DNA from: Hyphomicrobiales bacterium | GTDB lineage: Bacteria; Pseudomonadota; Alphaproteobacteria; Rhizobiales; JAJFHB01 | DNA length: 64,000 nt | NCBI GenBank assembly: GCA_021775755.1 | Contig: JAJFHE010000035.1 | Span: 56,115 to 120,114, forward strand | Direction of reading: 5' to 3' | Shown here: positions 36,212-44,929 of the stretch, piece by piece | Layout: each line of letters opens with the position of its first letter | How positions within the stretch are numbered: the first letter of the stretch is position 1 | Notes under the pieces: generated by a model | Told to the model about the DNA's origin: nothing | Seen by the model: only the letters and a program-made list of their open reading frames with translations | Database searches by the model: none | Program-made: the position numbers and the translations under genes

Positions 36212-36329
36212 GTGAACCTCATCCATCCGGTCCGCGCGCCCGTAACCTGAATGCGGGCGCCGGCATCCAAGGATGGAGCGATGCGCCGTGCACCTCACTG
36301 TTCTAGCCAACACCAGCAGGCCCAAAGCG

Positions 36330-36953
36330 ATGACCGACACACTTTCAGTAAAACTGACGCTCTATCGCTGGGCCGGTTCATGGGGGCCATTCAAGGTCAA
36401 CATCCCGTGCGGTGAATGTTCGCTCACGGTTGACGTCATTCAGGATACCCTCGATCATGAGCTTGAGGGCATCCCGGTTGAGCTCGAAATCCGCGAATGG
36501 CTGTCTGAATGGTGGCGGCCGTTGCCGAAGGGCGGCTGGCACGCGCCGATCGTTATGGTCGACGGCAAACTCGTCAGTCAGGGCCATGCGCTCAATCGCG
36601 GCGTGCTCACCGAGGCGGTCATCGCGGCGCATGTGGTGCGCTCGAAAATGGAAGGCAACCGCCTGTTCGGCAAGGCGACCTGTCCTCACTGCGTGCGCGC
36701 CAAAGGTTATCTGGAGAAGGCGGGCGTGGACTTCGAGTATCACGACGTGGTTCGAAGCCCGCGCGCGCTTTACGAGATGATCGGCCGCGTCAAACCCATT
36801 GTCGGGCCGAAGACGCCGATCACCGTGCCGCAGATCTGGATCGATGGCGAGTATATCGGCGGCGCCGATCAGTTGGCTTCGGTGCTCGACATAAAGGTCG
36901 AAGCCAACCCCGAGCGCGGCCAGAATTCACTGGCGGCCAGTCCGGCTCTTTGA
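36330..36953 (+). CDS. Two-domain glutaredoxin-like protein
   Basis: A 207-residue protein with two thioredoxin-fold parts. Residues 1-105 are a divergent domain with CGEC in NIPCGECSLTV and a Pro-rich WHAPIVMVDG segment that looks like a cis-Pro loop. Residues 106-190 are a standard glutaredoxin with CPHC in LFGKATCPHCVRAKGYLEKAG, a cis-Pro in ITVPQIWIDG, and a following YIGGADQLAS glutathione-contact motif. Both active sites retain two Cys. The double arrangement is unusual. Its 3' end overlaps the convergent adenylate cyclase gene by 27 bases. The ATG at 36330 is chosen over the in-frame start at 36273. Confidence 0.85.
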   Translation: MTDTLSVKLTLYRWAGSWGPFKVNIPCGECSLTVDVIQDTLDHELEGIPVELEIREWLSEWWRPLPKGGWHAPIVMVDGKLVSQGHALNRGVLTEAVIAAHVVRSKMEGNRLFGKATCPHCVRAKGYLEKAGVDFEYHDVVRSPRALYEMIGRVKPIVGPKTPITVPQIWIDGEYIGGADQLASVLDIKVEANPERGQNSLAASPAL

Positions 36954-38216
36954 GGTTCGGCCCATCAGGCGCCATGTCGGGACAAGTCCTTGTCCTCTTA
37001 CATCAACCTCACCCAGCGACTCGAACTCGTAACGGTCCTTCAGGATATCGCGTGTCGCTTTCGTTGTCTGGATGAGGCCTTCGCTGCCGTTGCTTTCCAT
37101 TCGGCTCGCCATGTTCACCGCATCGCCCCACAAGTCATAGATGAACTTGTCGCGACCAATGACGCCGGCGACGACGGGACCGGAATTTATGCCGATGCGC
37201 AGGCCGATCTGAAAGCTGCCAGACCGGTTGAACTTTTTCACGGCGCCAAGCATTTCCAGAGCCATGTCCGCGGTTTGTTCCGCATGCCGGTCGTTCGGCT
37301 CGGGCAATCCGCAAACCGCCATGTACGCATCGCCGATTGTCTTGATCTTCTCCACGTCATGGGCGGATGCGATCCTGTCAAACTCGCTGAACAGGGTATT
37401 CAGCATCATGACAAGGTCTCCCGGCCGCATACGCTTGGTGAGTTGGGTGAAACCGACAATATCCGCAAACAGGATGCTGACCTGATCGAAACTGTCGACG
37501 ATCGTGCCGCCATGTTCGGTAATGCCTTTTTCCATCAGCCGGCCGGCAATCGATTTTGGCAGTACGTTGAGGAGCAGGGATTCCACTTTTCTGTTGGCGT
37601 CGCGCAATGCACTACCGCTTGCGTAGAGGAGGGCGTAAATAATCAGCGTGATGGAGAAAAAGGTCGCCGCTTCGACAGGCCGGAAGGGCACCTTGTCCGG
37701 CGAGTGAAACAGCCAGCCTTCCGGATTGGCCGCCGAGACGTGCCAGTCGTGGCGAATCTGCGGCAGATACGGGTCGACGATGACGATCGTGCAAGCCGCG
37801 GCAAGTGCGAACACCAGGAAGAGAACAGAACGCCTCACGCCGACGAACGCGATTGCCGAGGCTGGAATGAGGATGATGAAGAAGAACTCGCCCTCCTTGT
37901 TGCCATGCAGAAACGTATAGGCGGGAAACAGCAGCAGGCCGGTCAGTACGACGGTTGTGTAGGCGAAGTTCAGATCTCGCTTCCAATGCAGGGTCACGAT
38001 ACCGCTGGCAAAGATGATTGCACCGCATACGTCAATCGTCGCTTCGAGTGTTGTGCGCTCCGGCAGGATCGAAAACCCGACAAAATAGGCAACGATTGCA
38101 AGCATCGTTGCGACATAGGCGGATTTGGTCTGGCGCACGGTGGCTGGATCGCTCGCTCTGTAACCGACAGGCAGCGCCTTTTCCAGCCGTGCGGGAAAGT
38201 CAAACGAGAACGCCAT
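36927..38216 (-). CDS. Membrane-bound class III adenylate cyclase
   Basis: A 429-residue protein. The N-terminal half has about six hydrophobic helices in an integral sensor module; the C-terminal half (from about residue 215) is a class III cyclase domain. The metal-binding Asp residues are in LFADIVGFT and IGDAYMAV. The adenine-reading Lys is in EKIKTIGDAY, and the DLWGDAVNMASRM segment holds the partner Asp and transition-state Asn/Arg. This set predicts ATP, not GTP, as substrate. It makes cAMP at the cytoplasmic face in response to an unknown input. It lies in an apparent tail-to-tail overlap with the glutaredoxin gene and a short distance from the PSD-like gene upstream. Confidence 0.92.
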   Translation of the reverse strand: MAFSFDFPARLEKALPVGYRASDPATVRQTKSAYVATMLAIVAYFVGFSILPERTTLEATIDVCGAIIFASGIVTLHWKRDLNFAYTTVVLTGLLLFPAYTFLHGNKEGEFFFIILIPASAIAFVGVRRSVLFLVFALAAACTIVIVDPYLPQIRHDWHVSAANPEGWLFHSPDKVPFRPVEAATFFSITLIIYALLYASGSALRDANRKVESLLLNVLPKSIAGRLMEKGITEHGGTIVDSFDQVSILFADIVGFTQLTKRMRPGDLVMMLNTLFSEFDRIASAHDVEKIKTIGDAYMAVCGLPEPNDRHAEQTADMALEMLGAVKKFNRSGSFQIGLRIGINSGPVVAGVIGRDKFIYDLWGDAVNMASRMESNGSEGLIQTTKATRDILKDRYEFESLGEVDVRGQGLVPTWRLMGRTSKSRTGRQ

Positions 38217-38221
38217 CTGAT

Positions 38222-39361
38222 TTAGTGAGCGGAATAGGGATATGCGGTTCCGACGGCCATGCCCTGGTTGTAGTGCTGGTTGGCGGTGCAGTTGAGCTGA
38301 ACGTTGCTGGCACGCTCGAACACCATCACAAAGTCCGATCCGCCGAACTGGAAGTATCCAAGCTCCTCGCCCTTGTAGAGCGTTTTGCCGGTTTCCGCGG
38401 TCAGAACGACCGAAGAAACCTGTGCCATGCCGACAGGCAGGCAGGCGACAAGTCCGATGGGGGACTCGATGACCATAAGGCCGCGTGTCTGTTGAAACTG
38501 GTAGCCGGTCTGGTCCATCGCGGTGAGGACAGGTTCGTCGCCGCCCGCGACTTGAGCGGGGACAGGCTGGACATAAAGATAGGCAGCGCCCTGGATCACC
38601 CGGCTCTCAAGGACTTTGCCCTGAACGGGCGTGTGCAGGCGGTGATAGTCCTGCGCATCAAGGAAGCTGTGCGTAAAGATCCCGCCACGGAACCTGTCGG
38701 CATATTGCGAGCCTTGCAGAAGTTCTTCGATCGACCAGCGCAGGCCTTTGATGTTGAGCGGAGGTTGGGAGGCAAAAATTTCCGATGTCTCGTTAATCGA
38801 CCACCAGCCCATGAAACGGCTGTCTGCAGGCGCGACGATGATGGTGTCGTCCCGCATTCCGGCGATGGGGCGCACGCCGGGTTTTACATGGCGTGCAAAG
38901 AACTGGTTGAAAGTTCTGTAGCCGCTGGGCGGCGGCATGTAGGCTTCCCAGTCGAATGCTGGGTCCGTTTTGAATGTCTCGATTTCCGCGGCCGATTCCG
39001 GCGTGTCGAGATAGCTGCCCCAGTCCTTTGCAAAGTCGACGATCCACTGCGACAGTGGCGTCAGCTTTTCCGGTGCGCCTGGTTCGATCTGATTTTGCAG
39101 CTTTGCCAGCGGCTCCTGGTCCAGAAAGAAATAGAACTCGACAAACTTGTTGTAGCCTGTCCGCGAGTCGCCATGTTCCCGCGGTGCCCACGTCACCAGA
39201 TCGTTGACGTAGCCGAGAAACTTGGGAAGTGAGTTTATCGGGCGCAGCCGGGGAATGCCGACTGATTGAGCGGCCGCGATGGCTTTTTCAAAGTCACCCT
39301 CCCAACCGTTATTATTGATTAAGTCAGCAAGCTGTTTCGTAATCGGTTGTTGTGCCGCCAT
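38222..39361 (-). CDS. Phosphatidylserine decarboxylase family protein
   Basis: A 379-residue protein of the PSD family. A non-catalytic N-terminal domain of about 140 residues (the form seen in the longer, fungal-PSD3-like type) precedes a segment with FFARHVKPGVRPI, then HDYHRLHTPVQGKV-like His residues. Near the C-terminus is FQFGGSDFVMVFE, where Gly-Gly-Ser would be the self-cleavage and pyruvoyl-forming site in place of the usual LGST. It may thus decarboxylate phosphatidylserine or a related amine. The start is at the ATG at 39361. It is five bases before the adenylate cyclase on the same strand. Confidence 0.85.
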   Translation of the reverse strand: MAAQQPITKQLADLINNNGWEGDFEKAIAAAQSVGIPRLRPINSLPKFLGYVNDLVTWAPREHGDSRTGYNKFVEFYFFLDQEPLAKLQNQIEPGAPEKLTPLSQWIVDFAKDWGSYLDTPESAAEIETFKTDPAFDWEAYMPPPSGYRTFNQFFARHVKPGVRPIAGMRDDTIIVAPADSRFMGWWSINETSEIFASQPPLNIKGLRWSIEELLQGSQYADRFRGGIFTHSFLDAQDYHRLHTPVQGKVLESRVIQGAAYLYVQPVPAQVAGGDEPVLTAMDQTGYQFQQTRGLMVIESPIGLVACLPVGMAQVSSVVLTAETGKTLYKGEELGYFQFGGSDFVMVFERASNVQLNCTANQHYNQGMAVGTAYPYSAH

Positions 39362-39540
39362 TGCTGTTCGCCCCCTGAATAGCACGTATGAATTCCGGGG
39401 TATTTTATGATCAGCAAAAAAGAAGTTGGCCTACTCTTAAGAACATCCCCGGATTTTGTTCTGACCAAATGTGGCATACGTAGAGGCCATTGCCAATGTT
39501 CCGGGGGATAGCAAATTTGTTCTCAAACGGTTTTCGGTAC

Positions 39541-40383
39541 TTAGACCTGAGCATCAGATAACGGTGCTGTGTAAACCGGCGCGCCGTTCGGGTCGAGCAG
39601 GCGCACAGTCTGCGGCCCGGTAGTGGTTGCCCGGAGTCCGCGGAATCCCAGGCGTTCGTTATCGTGCAAGCGCAGCGCCGCCGGCATTTCCGGCCCGTGC
39701 AGGTGCTGCAGTTCAATCAGCGCATAGGGCCGCTGCCAGAGCCATTCCCGGTTCTCAACCGCATCGAGACTTTCGTGAGGCGGCGTTTCGCTCGTGTGGC
39801 CAAGGAAGTAGAGCGTAAACCCATAAGGCTCAACGGACTGGCGCGACAGCAGCCGCATCCCGAGTTCGTCGCGGTAAAAGGCGAGGCAGGCGTCGATGTC
39901 GATGGTGCGCAGCGTAATGTGGGCAAGCGCTGTGCTCTGGCCGAGCGGGTGGCCGGGAAGGGGGGAGAGTTGTTTCCCATACCCTTCGAAGGTCCGCTGC
40001 AGCAGTTCGATCTGAAATCCGTCCGGGTCGGCGATGTGGCAGAGATAGCCGATATCGCGGAACTGACGCGGCTCCGACACGGGAACACCGGCGGCGAGCA
40101 GCCTTTCGCGGGCGAGATCTACATCGCCGAGGGTAATGCCGATCTTCCAGTAGCAGTCGGTTCTACTGTGTTCGTAGGCGGCGCCTGGGGGCGTGGTCGC
40201 GTCGTGCCAAAGCTCCAGCCGCCCGGCACCGGCGTCCTTGTTATCTGTAAATTCAAGCACATAACGGCTACACCCGCCGGTATCGTCCGATGCTGGTTGC
40301 TGCGCCACAACAGCCATGCCAAGGCGGTCGCGGTAGAACGCGAGGGAAGTGTCCGGGTCGGATATCTGGAGGATTGGTGTCAC
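39541..40383 (-). CDS. Double VOC (glyoxalase/dioxygenase fold) protein
   Basis: A 280-residue protein of two vicinal-oxygen-chelate domains in tandem: residues 1-130 (FYRDRLGMAVV and IADPDGFQIELLQ) and residues 150-275 (ITLRTIDIDACLAFYRDELGMRLL and LLDPNGAPVYT). The first domain resembles lactoylglutathione lyase with a Glu ligand in FQIELLQ. The second ends without a matching Glu, so it may carry no metal. It starts with GTG at 40383. It lies ten bases after the VWA gene and ahead of the PSD-like gene on the same strand. The substrate is unknown. Confidence 0.85.
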   Translation of the reverse strand: MTPILQISDPDTSLAFYRDRLGMAVVAQQPASDDTGGCSRYVLEFTDNKDAGAGRLELWHDATTPPGAAYEHSRTDCYWKIGITLGDVDLARERLLAAGVPVSEPRQFRDIGYLCHIADPDGFQIELLQRTFEGYGKQLSPLPGHPLGQSTALAHITLRTIDIDACLAFYRDELGMRLLSRQSVEPYGFTLYFLGHTSETPPHESLDAVENREWLWQRPYALIELQHLHGPEMPAALRLHDNERLGFRGLRATTTGPQTVRLLDPNGAPVYTAPLSDAQV

Positions 40384-40393
40384 GGAGTGTGCG

Positions 40394-41569
40394 TCAACGC
40401 GTCAGTTCACGCATGGCGGAGTCGAGGCCCTCAAGCGTCAGCGAATACATGCGGTCGGAGAACAGCTGTTTGATGTAGTCGGTCGAGGGCGTGTAGTTCC
40501 AGTATTTCTCGGGGCTCGGATTGAGCCATACGGCGGACTCGAAGATCTCGGTAACGCGTTGCAGCCACAAGGCGCCGGGCTCGGCGTTCATGTGTTCCAC
40601 CGAACCGCCCGCATGGGTCAGTTCGAACGGGCTCATGGACGCATCGCCCACGAAGATCACCTTGTAGTCGTGCGGGTAGGTGTGAAGGATGTCCCAGGTC
40701 GGCGTGCGCTCGGTGTGGCGGCGCCGGTTGTTCTTCCACAAAAATTCATAAAGGCAATTGTGGAAGTAGAAATACTCCATGTGCTTGAACTCGGTGCGGG
40801 CAGCGGAGAACAGCTCCTCGCAAATCCGCACATAGCCGTCCATCGAGCCGCCGACATCGAAGAACAAAAGCACTTTCACCGTGTTGCGGCGTTCGGGCAC
40901 GAGTTTGATGTCGAGCCAGCCTTTCGACGCGGTTGAGTGGATCGTGTCGTCGAGATCGAGTTCTTCCGGTGCGCCGTCGCGGGCGAATTTGCGCAGGCGC
41001 CGGAGCGCCACCTTGATGTTGCGCGTGCCGAGTTCGACGCCGTCATCGAGGTCTTTGTATTCGCGCTTGTCCCAGACTTTGACGGCGCGGCCGTGGCGGC
41101 CTTCCTTCTGGCCGATGCGCACGCCCGCCGGGTTGTAGCCATAGGCGCCGAACGGCGACGTGCCAGCCGTGCCGATCCACTTGGAGCCACCCTCGTGGCG
41201 GCCTTCCTGTTCTTCGAGCCGCTTCTGCAGCTCCTCCATGATCTTTTCCCAGCCGCCGAGCGCTTCGATCTCGGCCCTCTCTTCCTCGCTCAGGAATTTT
41301 TCGGTCAGCGCGCGCAGCCAGTCCTCGGGGACCTCGTAAACATCTTCATCGACCATCGCGTCCAGGCCTTTGAAAACATGACCGAAAACCTGATCGAACT
41401 TGTCGAGATTGCGCTCGTCTTTAACGAGGCTTGCGCGCGCCAGATAATAGAACTCCTCAACCTTGCCCGATGCAATTCGCGCATCCATGGCCTCCATGAG
41501 GGTGAGATACTCGCGCAGGGTTACAGGTACGTTGGCGTGTTTGAGCTCGTAGAAGAAGTCGACAAACAT
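40394..41569 (-). CDS. VWA domain-containing CoxE-like protein
   Basis: A 391-residue protein of the VWA/CoxE-like group. After a helical N-terminus (FYELKHANVPVTLREYLTLME), the MIDAS loop reads FFDVGGSMDGYV, with Gly in place of the first Ser of DxSxS. The C-terminal part (DASMSPFELTHAGGSVEHMN, in two stretches) is typical of the family. Such proteins usually work with a MoxR AAA ATPase encoded alongside, but no such gene is next to it here. The ATG at 41569 is chosen; the frame extends to 41791. It may belong to one operon with the VOC gene downstream. Confidence 0.85.
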   Translation of the reverse strand: MFVDFFYELKHANVPVTLREYLTLMEAMDARIASGKVEEFYYLARASLVKDERNLDKFDQVFGHVFKGLDAMVDEDVYEVPEDWLRALTEKFLSEEERAEIEALGGWEKIMEELQKRLEEQEGRHEGGSKWIGTAGTSPFGAYGYNPAGVRIGQKEGRHGRAVKVWDKREYKDLDDGVELGTRNIKVALRRLRKFARDGAPEELDLDDTIHSTASKGWLDIKLVPERRNTVKVLLFFDVGGSMDGYVRICEELFSAARTEFKHMEYFYFHNCLYEFLWKNNRRRHTERTPTWDILHTYPHDYKVIFVGDASMSPFELTHAGGSVEHMNAEPGALWLQRVTEIFESAVWLNPSPEKYWNYTPSTDYIKQLFSDRMYSLTLEGLDSAMRELTR

Positions 41570-41700
41570 GGAGCTTTGGCCGAGGTTGCGGGATGTCGGC
41601 CAGACCCTATCCAATTGCCGGCGAAAGGCAAGTCTGGTGACGGCCAGCCCCTGCAGCGGTAAGATTGCCTGACCGCCAATCATGAGTCGATCCAGGCCCC

Positions 41701-42753
41701 ATGCCGATCCAGGAAATGAAGCACCGGTGGCGCCGGTGGGTGCACCGCGAAGAGCTGCGCTCGGCGGCCGTGTTCGCGACAAAACAGGCAAGGACCGATC
41801 AGCGCATCATCTGGTCGAAAGCCTTCATGGCGGATCTCGCGGACGTCTATCCGCTGCGCACGTCGAACCGTTCTCGCAGTCTTGTTATTTCGATGGACGA
41901 CTATGCAGGGCGGATCGCGCGGTCGCGTGAGGATCCGGTGGCCGTCTATGTTGTCGCGTCCCATCTCAAGCAGTTTGTCAGGGAGGTCCTGCCTGATATC
42001 GCGCGGCGGATCGTTCTGGTCACCGGCGACGACGACGTATCGGTACCGGCAGGGGCGCTGGGGTCGGCGGCGGACGCATCGGCGCTGCTTGGGGACCGGC
42101 GTCTCGTCGCACTGTTCGCGCAGAACCTCGATACGACGCACGAGAAGGCGTCCGCCATTCCCATCGGGCTGGACTTTCATACATTCGCCGTCAGCAACGC
42201 GGAGGACTGGGCGCGGGGAGGGGATTTGCTCTCGCCCGATGTGCAAGAGCGGCAGCTCCTGAAGTTGCGCGACAACGCTTTGCCGTTCGGCAGCCGTGAC
42301 GCGCGCGTCTTCGCTAACTTCAAGGTGAGGAACAATCCGGACGAGCGTTCCCGATGGCTGGACCATCTTGCAGACGAGCGGTTTGCGAAAGTCCGGCCCG
42401 ATCTCATTCCCAGAACCGCACTCTGGGAGGAAATGAGCACTTGCCAATTCATCGCAAGCCCTCCAGGCCGCGGCCGCGACTGTCACCGCACCTGGGAAGC
42501 CCTCTCGCTCGGTTGCGTTCCCATCGTGCAGCGCTTTCGCGAACTTGCGCCGCTATACGAAGGGTTGCCGGTCTGGGAGGTCGATGGTCCGGGCGACATC
42601 ACCCAGGCGGCGCTGGAGGAAAAGTCGAAGGCCATTGGCTGGAAACTCGAGGCGGGCGGTTACGACTTCACCAAGCTGACCATGCCTTGGTGGACGCAGT
42701 ATGTTCGTAGTCAGCTGCGCCAGGACGCGTGTACGCCACAAATGCTGCCGTGA
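41701..42753 (+). CDS. Exostosin/GT47-like glycosyltransferase candidate
   Basis: A 350-residue protein. The C-terminal half has the segment ASPPGRGRDCHRTWEALSLG followed by CVPIV, a pattern seen in exostosin-like and related glycosyltransferases that bind the nucleotide sugar. The N-terminal half has a Rossmann-like stretch (VLVTGDDDVSVPAG). No signal or membrane segment is seen. Its 3' end overlaps the convergent GT25-like gene by 43 bases. Together with that gene it forms a small glycosylation island inserted next to a LysR remnant. The sugar and acceptor are not known. Confidence 0.6.
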   Translation: MPIQEMKHRWRRWVHREELRSAAVFATKQARTDQRIIWSKAFMADLADVYPLRTSNRSRSLVISMDDYAGRIARSREDPVAVYVVASHLKQFVREVLPDIARRIVLVTGDDDVSVPAGALGSAADASALLGDRRLVALFAQNLDTTHEKASAIPIGLDFHTFAVSNAEDWARGGDLLSPDVQERQLLKLRDNALPFGSRDARVFANFKVRNNPDERSRWLDHLADERFAKVRPDLIPRTALWEEMSTCQFIASPPGRGRDCHRTWEALSLGCVPIVQRFRELAPLYEGLPVWEVDGPGDITQAALEEKSKAIGWKLEAGGYDFTKLTMPWWTQYVRSQLRQDACTPQMLP

Positions 42754-43625
42754 TCGAAAATTGGCGGACTGGCGTGAAAACAGGTGAACTCCGCACCGTC
42801 CGCGACCGCTTGCATCATCAGCCGGTTGAGGAGCCAGTCCCCGGGGTGTTGCCGGTGCCAGGTTTTGTTGGCGAGAGTGGAAACGAAACTTTTCGCCGTA
42901 AAAGCGCTCATCAGGTATGCACAGCAGGTATTGGTGACCGGTTTTCTGAAATGTACGTATCGGGCGGTGCGTTTCTCGGTGACATGTGAAACCGCTAACT
43001 GCTCAAGCGGGAATCCGCCGGCGAGATCGACATAAAGATGCTCGTCGCCCGGGAAATCCTTCAGTTCCGCCACCAGGTTGGCACATATTTCGGCTGAGTC
43101 CTGCCGGAACACGGCGTCATCTTCGAAAACGACAATGAAATCGCTCTTTTCGCAACCGCTTCTCCAGGCGTGAACATGCTTTGCGGTCACAATCTCATCG
43201 ACCGCGCCGAACCGGCGCAGCCGGGATGATGTTTCTCCGGGAATGAGGTATCGGCCGAAATCTCTGACGAACAACCTGGCAAGGTCAGACAACCCCGGCA
43301 CGGCCTCCGCTTCGATGTAACGCCGCCAGCGCGCGAACAGCATTGTCTGCGTAACGCTGCGCCAATACGCGCGCCAGGCTGAATGCGGAACGATCGGCGG
43401 TTGCTCGCACACCTCCTGCAACTCCGCGCCGAGCGTATCCGCAAGATGCCGAGCCGCAGGCAGGATGTGGCTCAGACGTTCCGGGTCCTTGTTGTGAATA
43501 ACGGCAACGAGGAAGCGTACATTTCCGGCCTGTTCATTTGCTGTCCGCACACCCGTCACTTTCCAGGTCAACTGGCAGGCCAGAGTGGACTGCTCCTGTG
43601 TTGCTGGCACGATTACAAATACCAA
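42711..43625 (-). CDS. GT25-family (LPS biosynthesis-type) glycosyltransferase
   Basis: About 300 residues with the GT25 core: FIVVFEDDAVFRQDS, in which the EDD motif coordinates metal and nucleotide sugar, and the following KPVTNTCCAYLMSA segment where GT25 enzymes have an acceptor-side loop. These enzymes transfer galactose or similar sugars to LPS core or O-antigen. The start is uncertain: TTG at 43625 opens the frame, and in-frame GTGs lie about 20-25 codons further in. It is convergent with, and overlapping, the GT47-like gene. Confidence 0.75.
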   Translation of the reverse strand: MVFVIVPATQEQSTLACQLTWKVTGVRTANEQAGNVRFLVAVIHNKDPERLSHILPAARHLADTLGAELQEVCEQPPIVPHSAWRAYWRSVTQTMLFARWRRYIEAEAVPGLSDLARLFVRDFGRYLIPGETSSRLRRFGAVDEIVTAKHVHAWRSGCEKSDFIVVFEDDAVFRQDSAEICANLVAELKDFPGDEHLYVDLAGGFPLEQLAVSHVTEKRTARYVHFRKPVTNTCCAYLMSAFTAKSFVSTLANKTWHRQHPGDWLLNRLMMQAVADGAEFTCFHASPPIFDHGSICGVHASWRS

Positions 43626-43709
43626 AGCTCCGTGTCCATCACTGCCTTTCGATTGACTTTGGCACCTTTCATTCAGTTTGAGTGCACGATGTAAGTGTCG
43701 TTATAGCCG

Positions 43710-43880
43710 GTGCGTCGACAACGGTTACTTCTTTTCCGCCGCCGCGAAGGCTGGGAAGAGCCGGTAATAAAAGAGTTTCGCGACTGGCTGCTGGACGGAG
43801 TAGAAAAAGACGATGAACAGGGCAGGGAGTTACGCAAGATGATGCTCGCACAAGCACATAGAAACCGGTGCCGCCAATGA
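43710..43880 (+). pseudogene. Remnant of a LysR-type regulator (C-terminal end only)
   Basis: An open frame without start codon encodes EEPVIKEFRDWLLDGVEKD and ends at TGA 43878-43880. A Pro-Val-x-x-Phe-Arg-x-Trp-Leu ending is characteristic of the C-terminus of LysR-type regulators. The frame is closed by stops at 43704 and further upstream, so only about 55 codons remain. The stop overlaps the ATG of the deiminase-like gene by the ATGA pattern, as expected when the complete regulator was once co-translated with it. The rest of the regulator was probably lost when the glycosyltransferase pair arrived. The identification rests on a short motif. Confidence 0.45.
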
Positions 43881-44842
43881 CGGTGCAATCGACATTCGGG
43901 GCTTCGGCCTTTGGCGGCGAGGGCTGGAAACCGCGCAGCCGCACGCATGCCAAGGAGATCGGCGGTTTATGGGCGTCGTGCGGCATCGATACCGAATGGG
44001 CGCCGCTTGAGGCGGTGGTGCTGCACAAGCCGGGCGAGGAGCTTGCCGCCTCGCATAACGATCCAGGCGCCGTGCAGATGCTCGAGCCGCTGGATCTCGC
44101 CAAGGCGCAGGCGGAACACGACGCCATGGCCGACGCCTACCGGGGGGCGGGTGTCGCCGTGCACTATGTCGAGCCCGCAGCGGCACCCTCGCCGAACCAG
44201 ATGTTCTGCGCCGATCTTTTCGTCATGACGCCGCAGGGCGCGATCCTGGCACGGCCGGCATCGGATGTGCGCGCCGGCGAAGAGCGATGGGTCGCACGGC
44301 GGCTGGCCGACATCGGCGTACCAATCCTTAAAACGCTGACTGGAAGGGCAACCTTCGAGGGTGCCGATCTTATGTGGCTGGACGCTGGAACCGCCATCAT
44401 CGGGCGGGGCCTGCGCACCAATCAGGGGGCAATCGAGCAGATTACCGCGCAACTGGCCGAAATCGGCGTTGAGACCATCGCCGTCGATATGCCTTACGGC
44501 ACGATGCATCTCATGGGCATGTTGAGGATTGCCGACCGCGATCTCGCCATTGCCTGGCCGCGCCGTACGCCGCATGCAGCCGTCGCGGCGCTGCGCGAGC
44601 GTGGATATCAGGTTGCTTTCCTGCCGGAAGTTGCGGAAGCCGAGCGCAACCGGGCACTCAACTGCGTGACCCTTGGGCCGCGCAAAATTCTCATGGTTGC
44701 CGGCAACGAGGCAACGCAGACCTTCTATCAGTCGCTCGGCATTGAATGCATCACCGCACCGGCTCAGGAACTCGCCAAAGCCGCCGGCGCCATCGGCTGT
44801 CTGACCGGCGTTGTGAGCCGCCGGCGTTTAATGCATGATTAA
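43877..44842 (+). CDS. Amidinotransferase/dimethylargininase superfamily hydrolase
   Basis: A 321-residue protein of the guanidino-modifying fold. The catalytic elements are visible: Asp in MFCADLFV, Glu-Gly-Ala-Asp in FEGADLMWL, His in YGTMHLMGMLRIAD, and the nucleophile Cys308 in GAIGCLTGVV near the C-terminus. It is likely a deiminase or dimethylarginine dimethylaminohydrolase-like enzyme acting on an arginine derivative. The ATG at 43877 overlaps the stop of the LysR remnant, which suggests it was once regulated by it. Downstream is a short gap to the TPR gene. Confidence 0.85.
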   Translation: MTVQSTFGASAFGGEGWKPRSRTHAKEIGGLWASCGIDTEWAPLEAVVLHKPGEELAASHNDPGAVQMLEPLDLAKAQAEHDAMADAYRGAGVAVHYVEPAAAPSPNQMFCADLFVMTPQGAILARPASDVRAGEERWVARRLADIGVPILKTLTGRATFEGADLMWLDAGTAIIGRGLRTNQGAIEQITAQLAEIGVETIAVDMPYGTMHLMGMLRIADRDLAIAWPRRTPHAAVAALRERGYQVAFLPEVAEAERNRALNCVTLGPRKILMVAGNEATQTFYQSLGIECITAPAQELAKAAGAIGCLTGVVSRRRLMHD

Positions 44843-44929
44843 TGCGGTGACTTTGGGAAGTAACGATTGACGGGTGTCGGTGTGGCCGACTTGGGTATCG
44901 ATGCAGGTGACCTCGGGAAGCGGTGTTCG

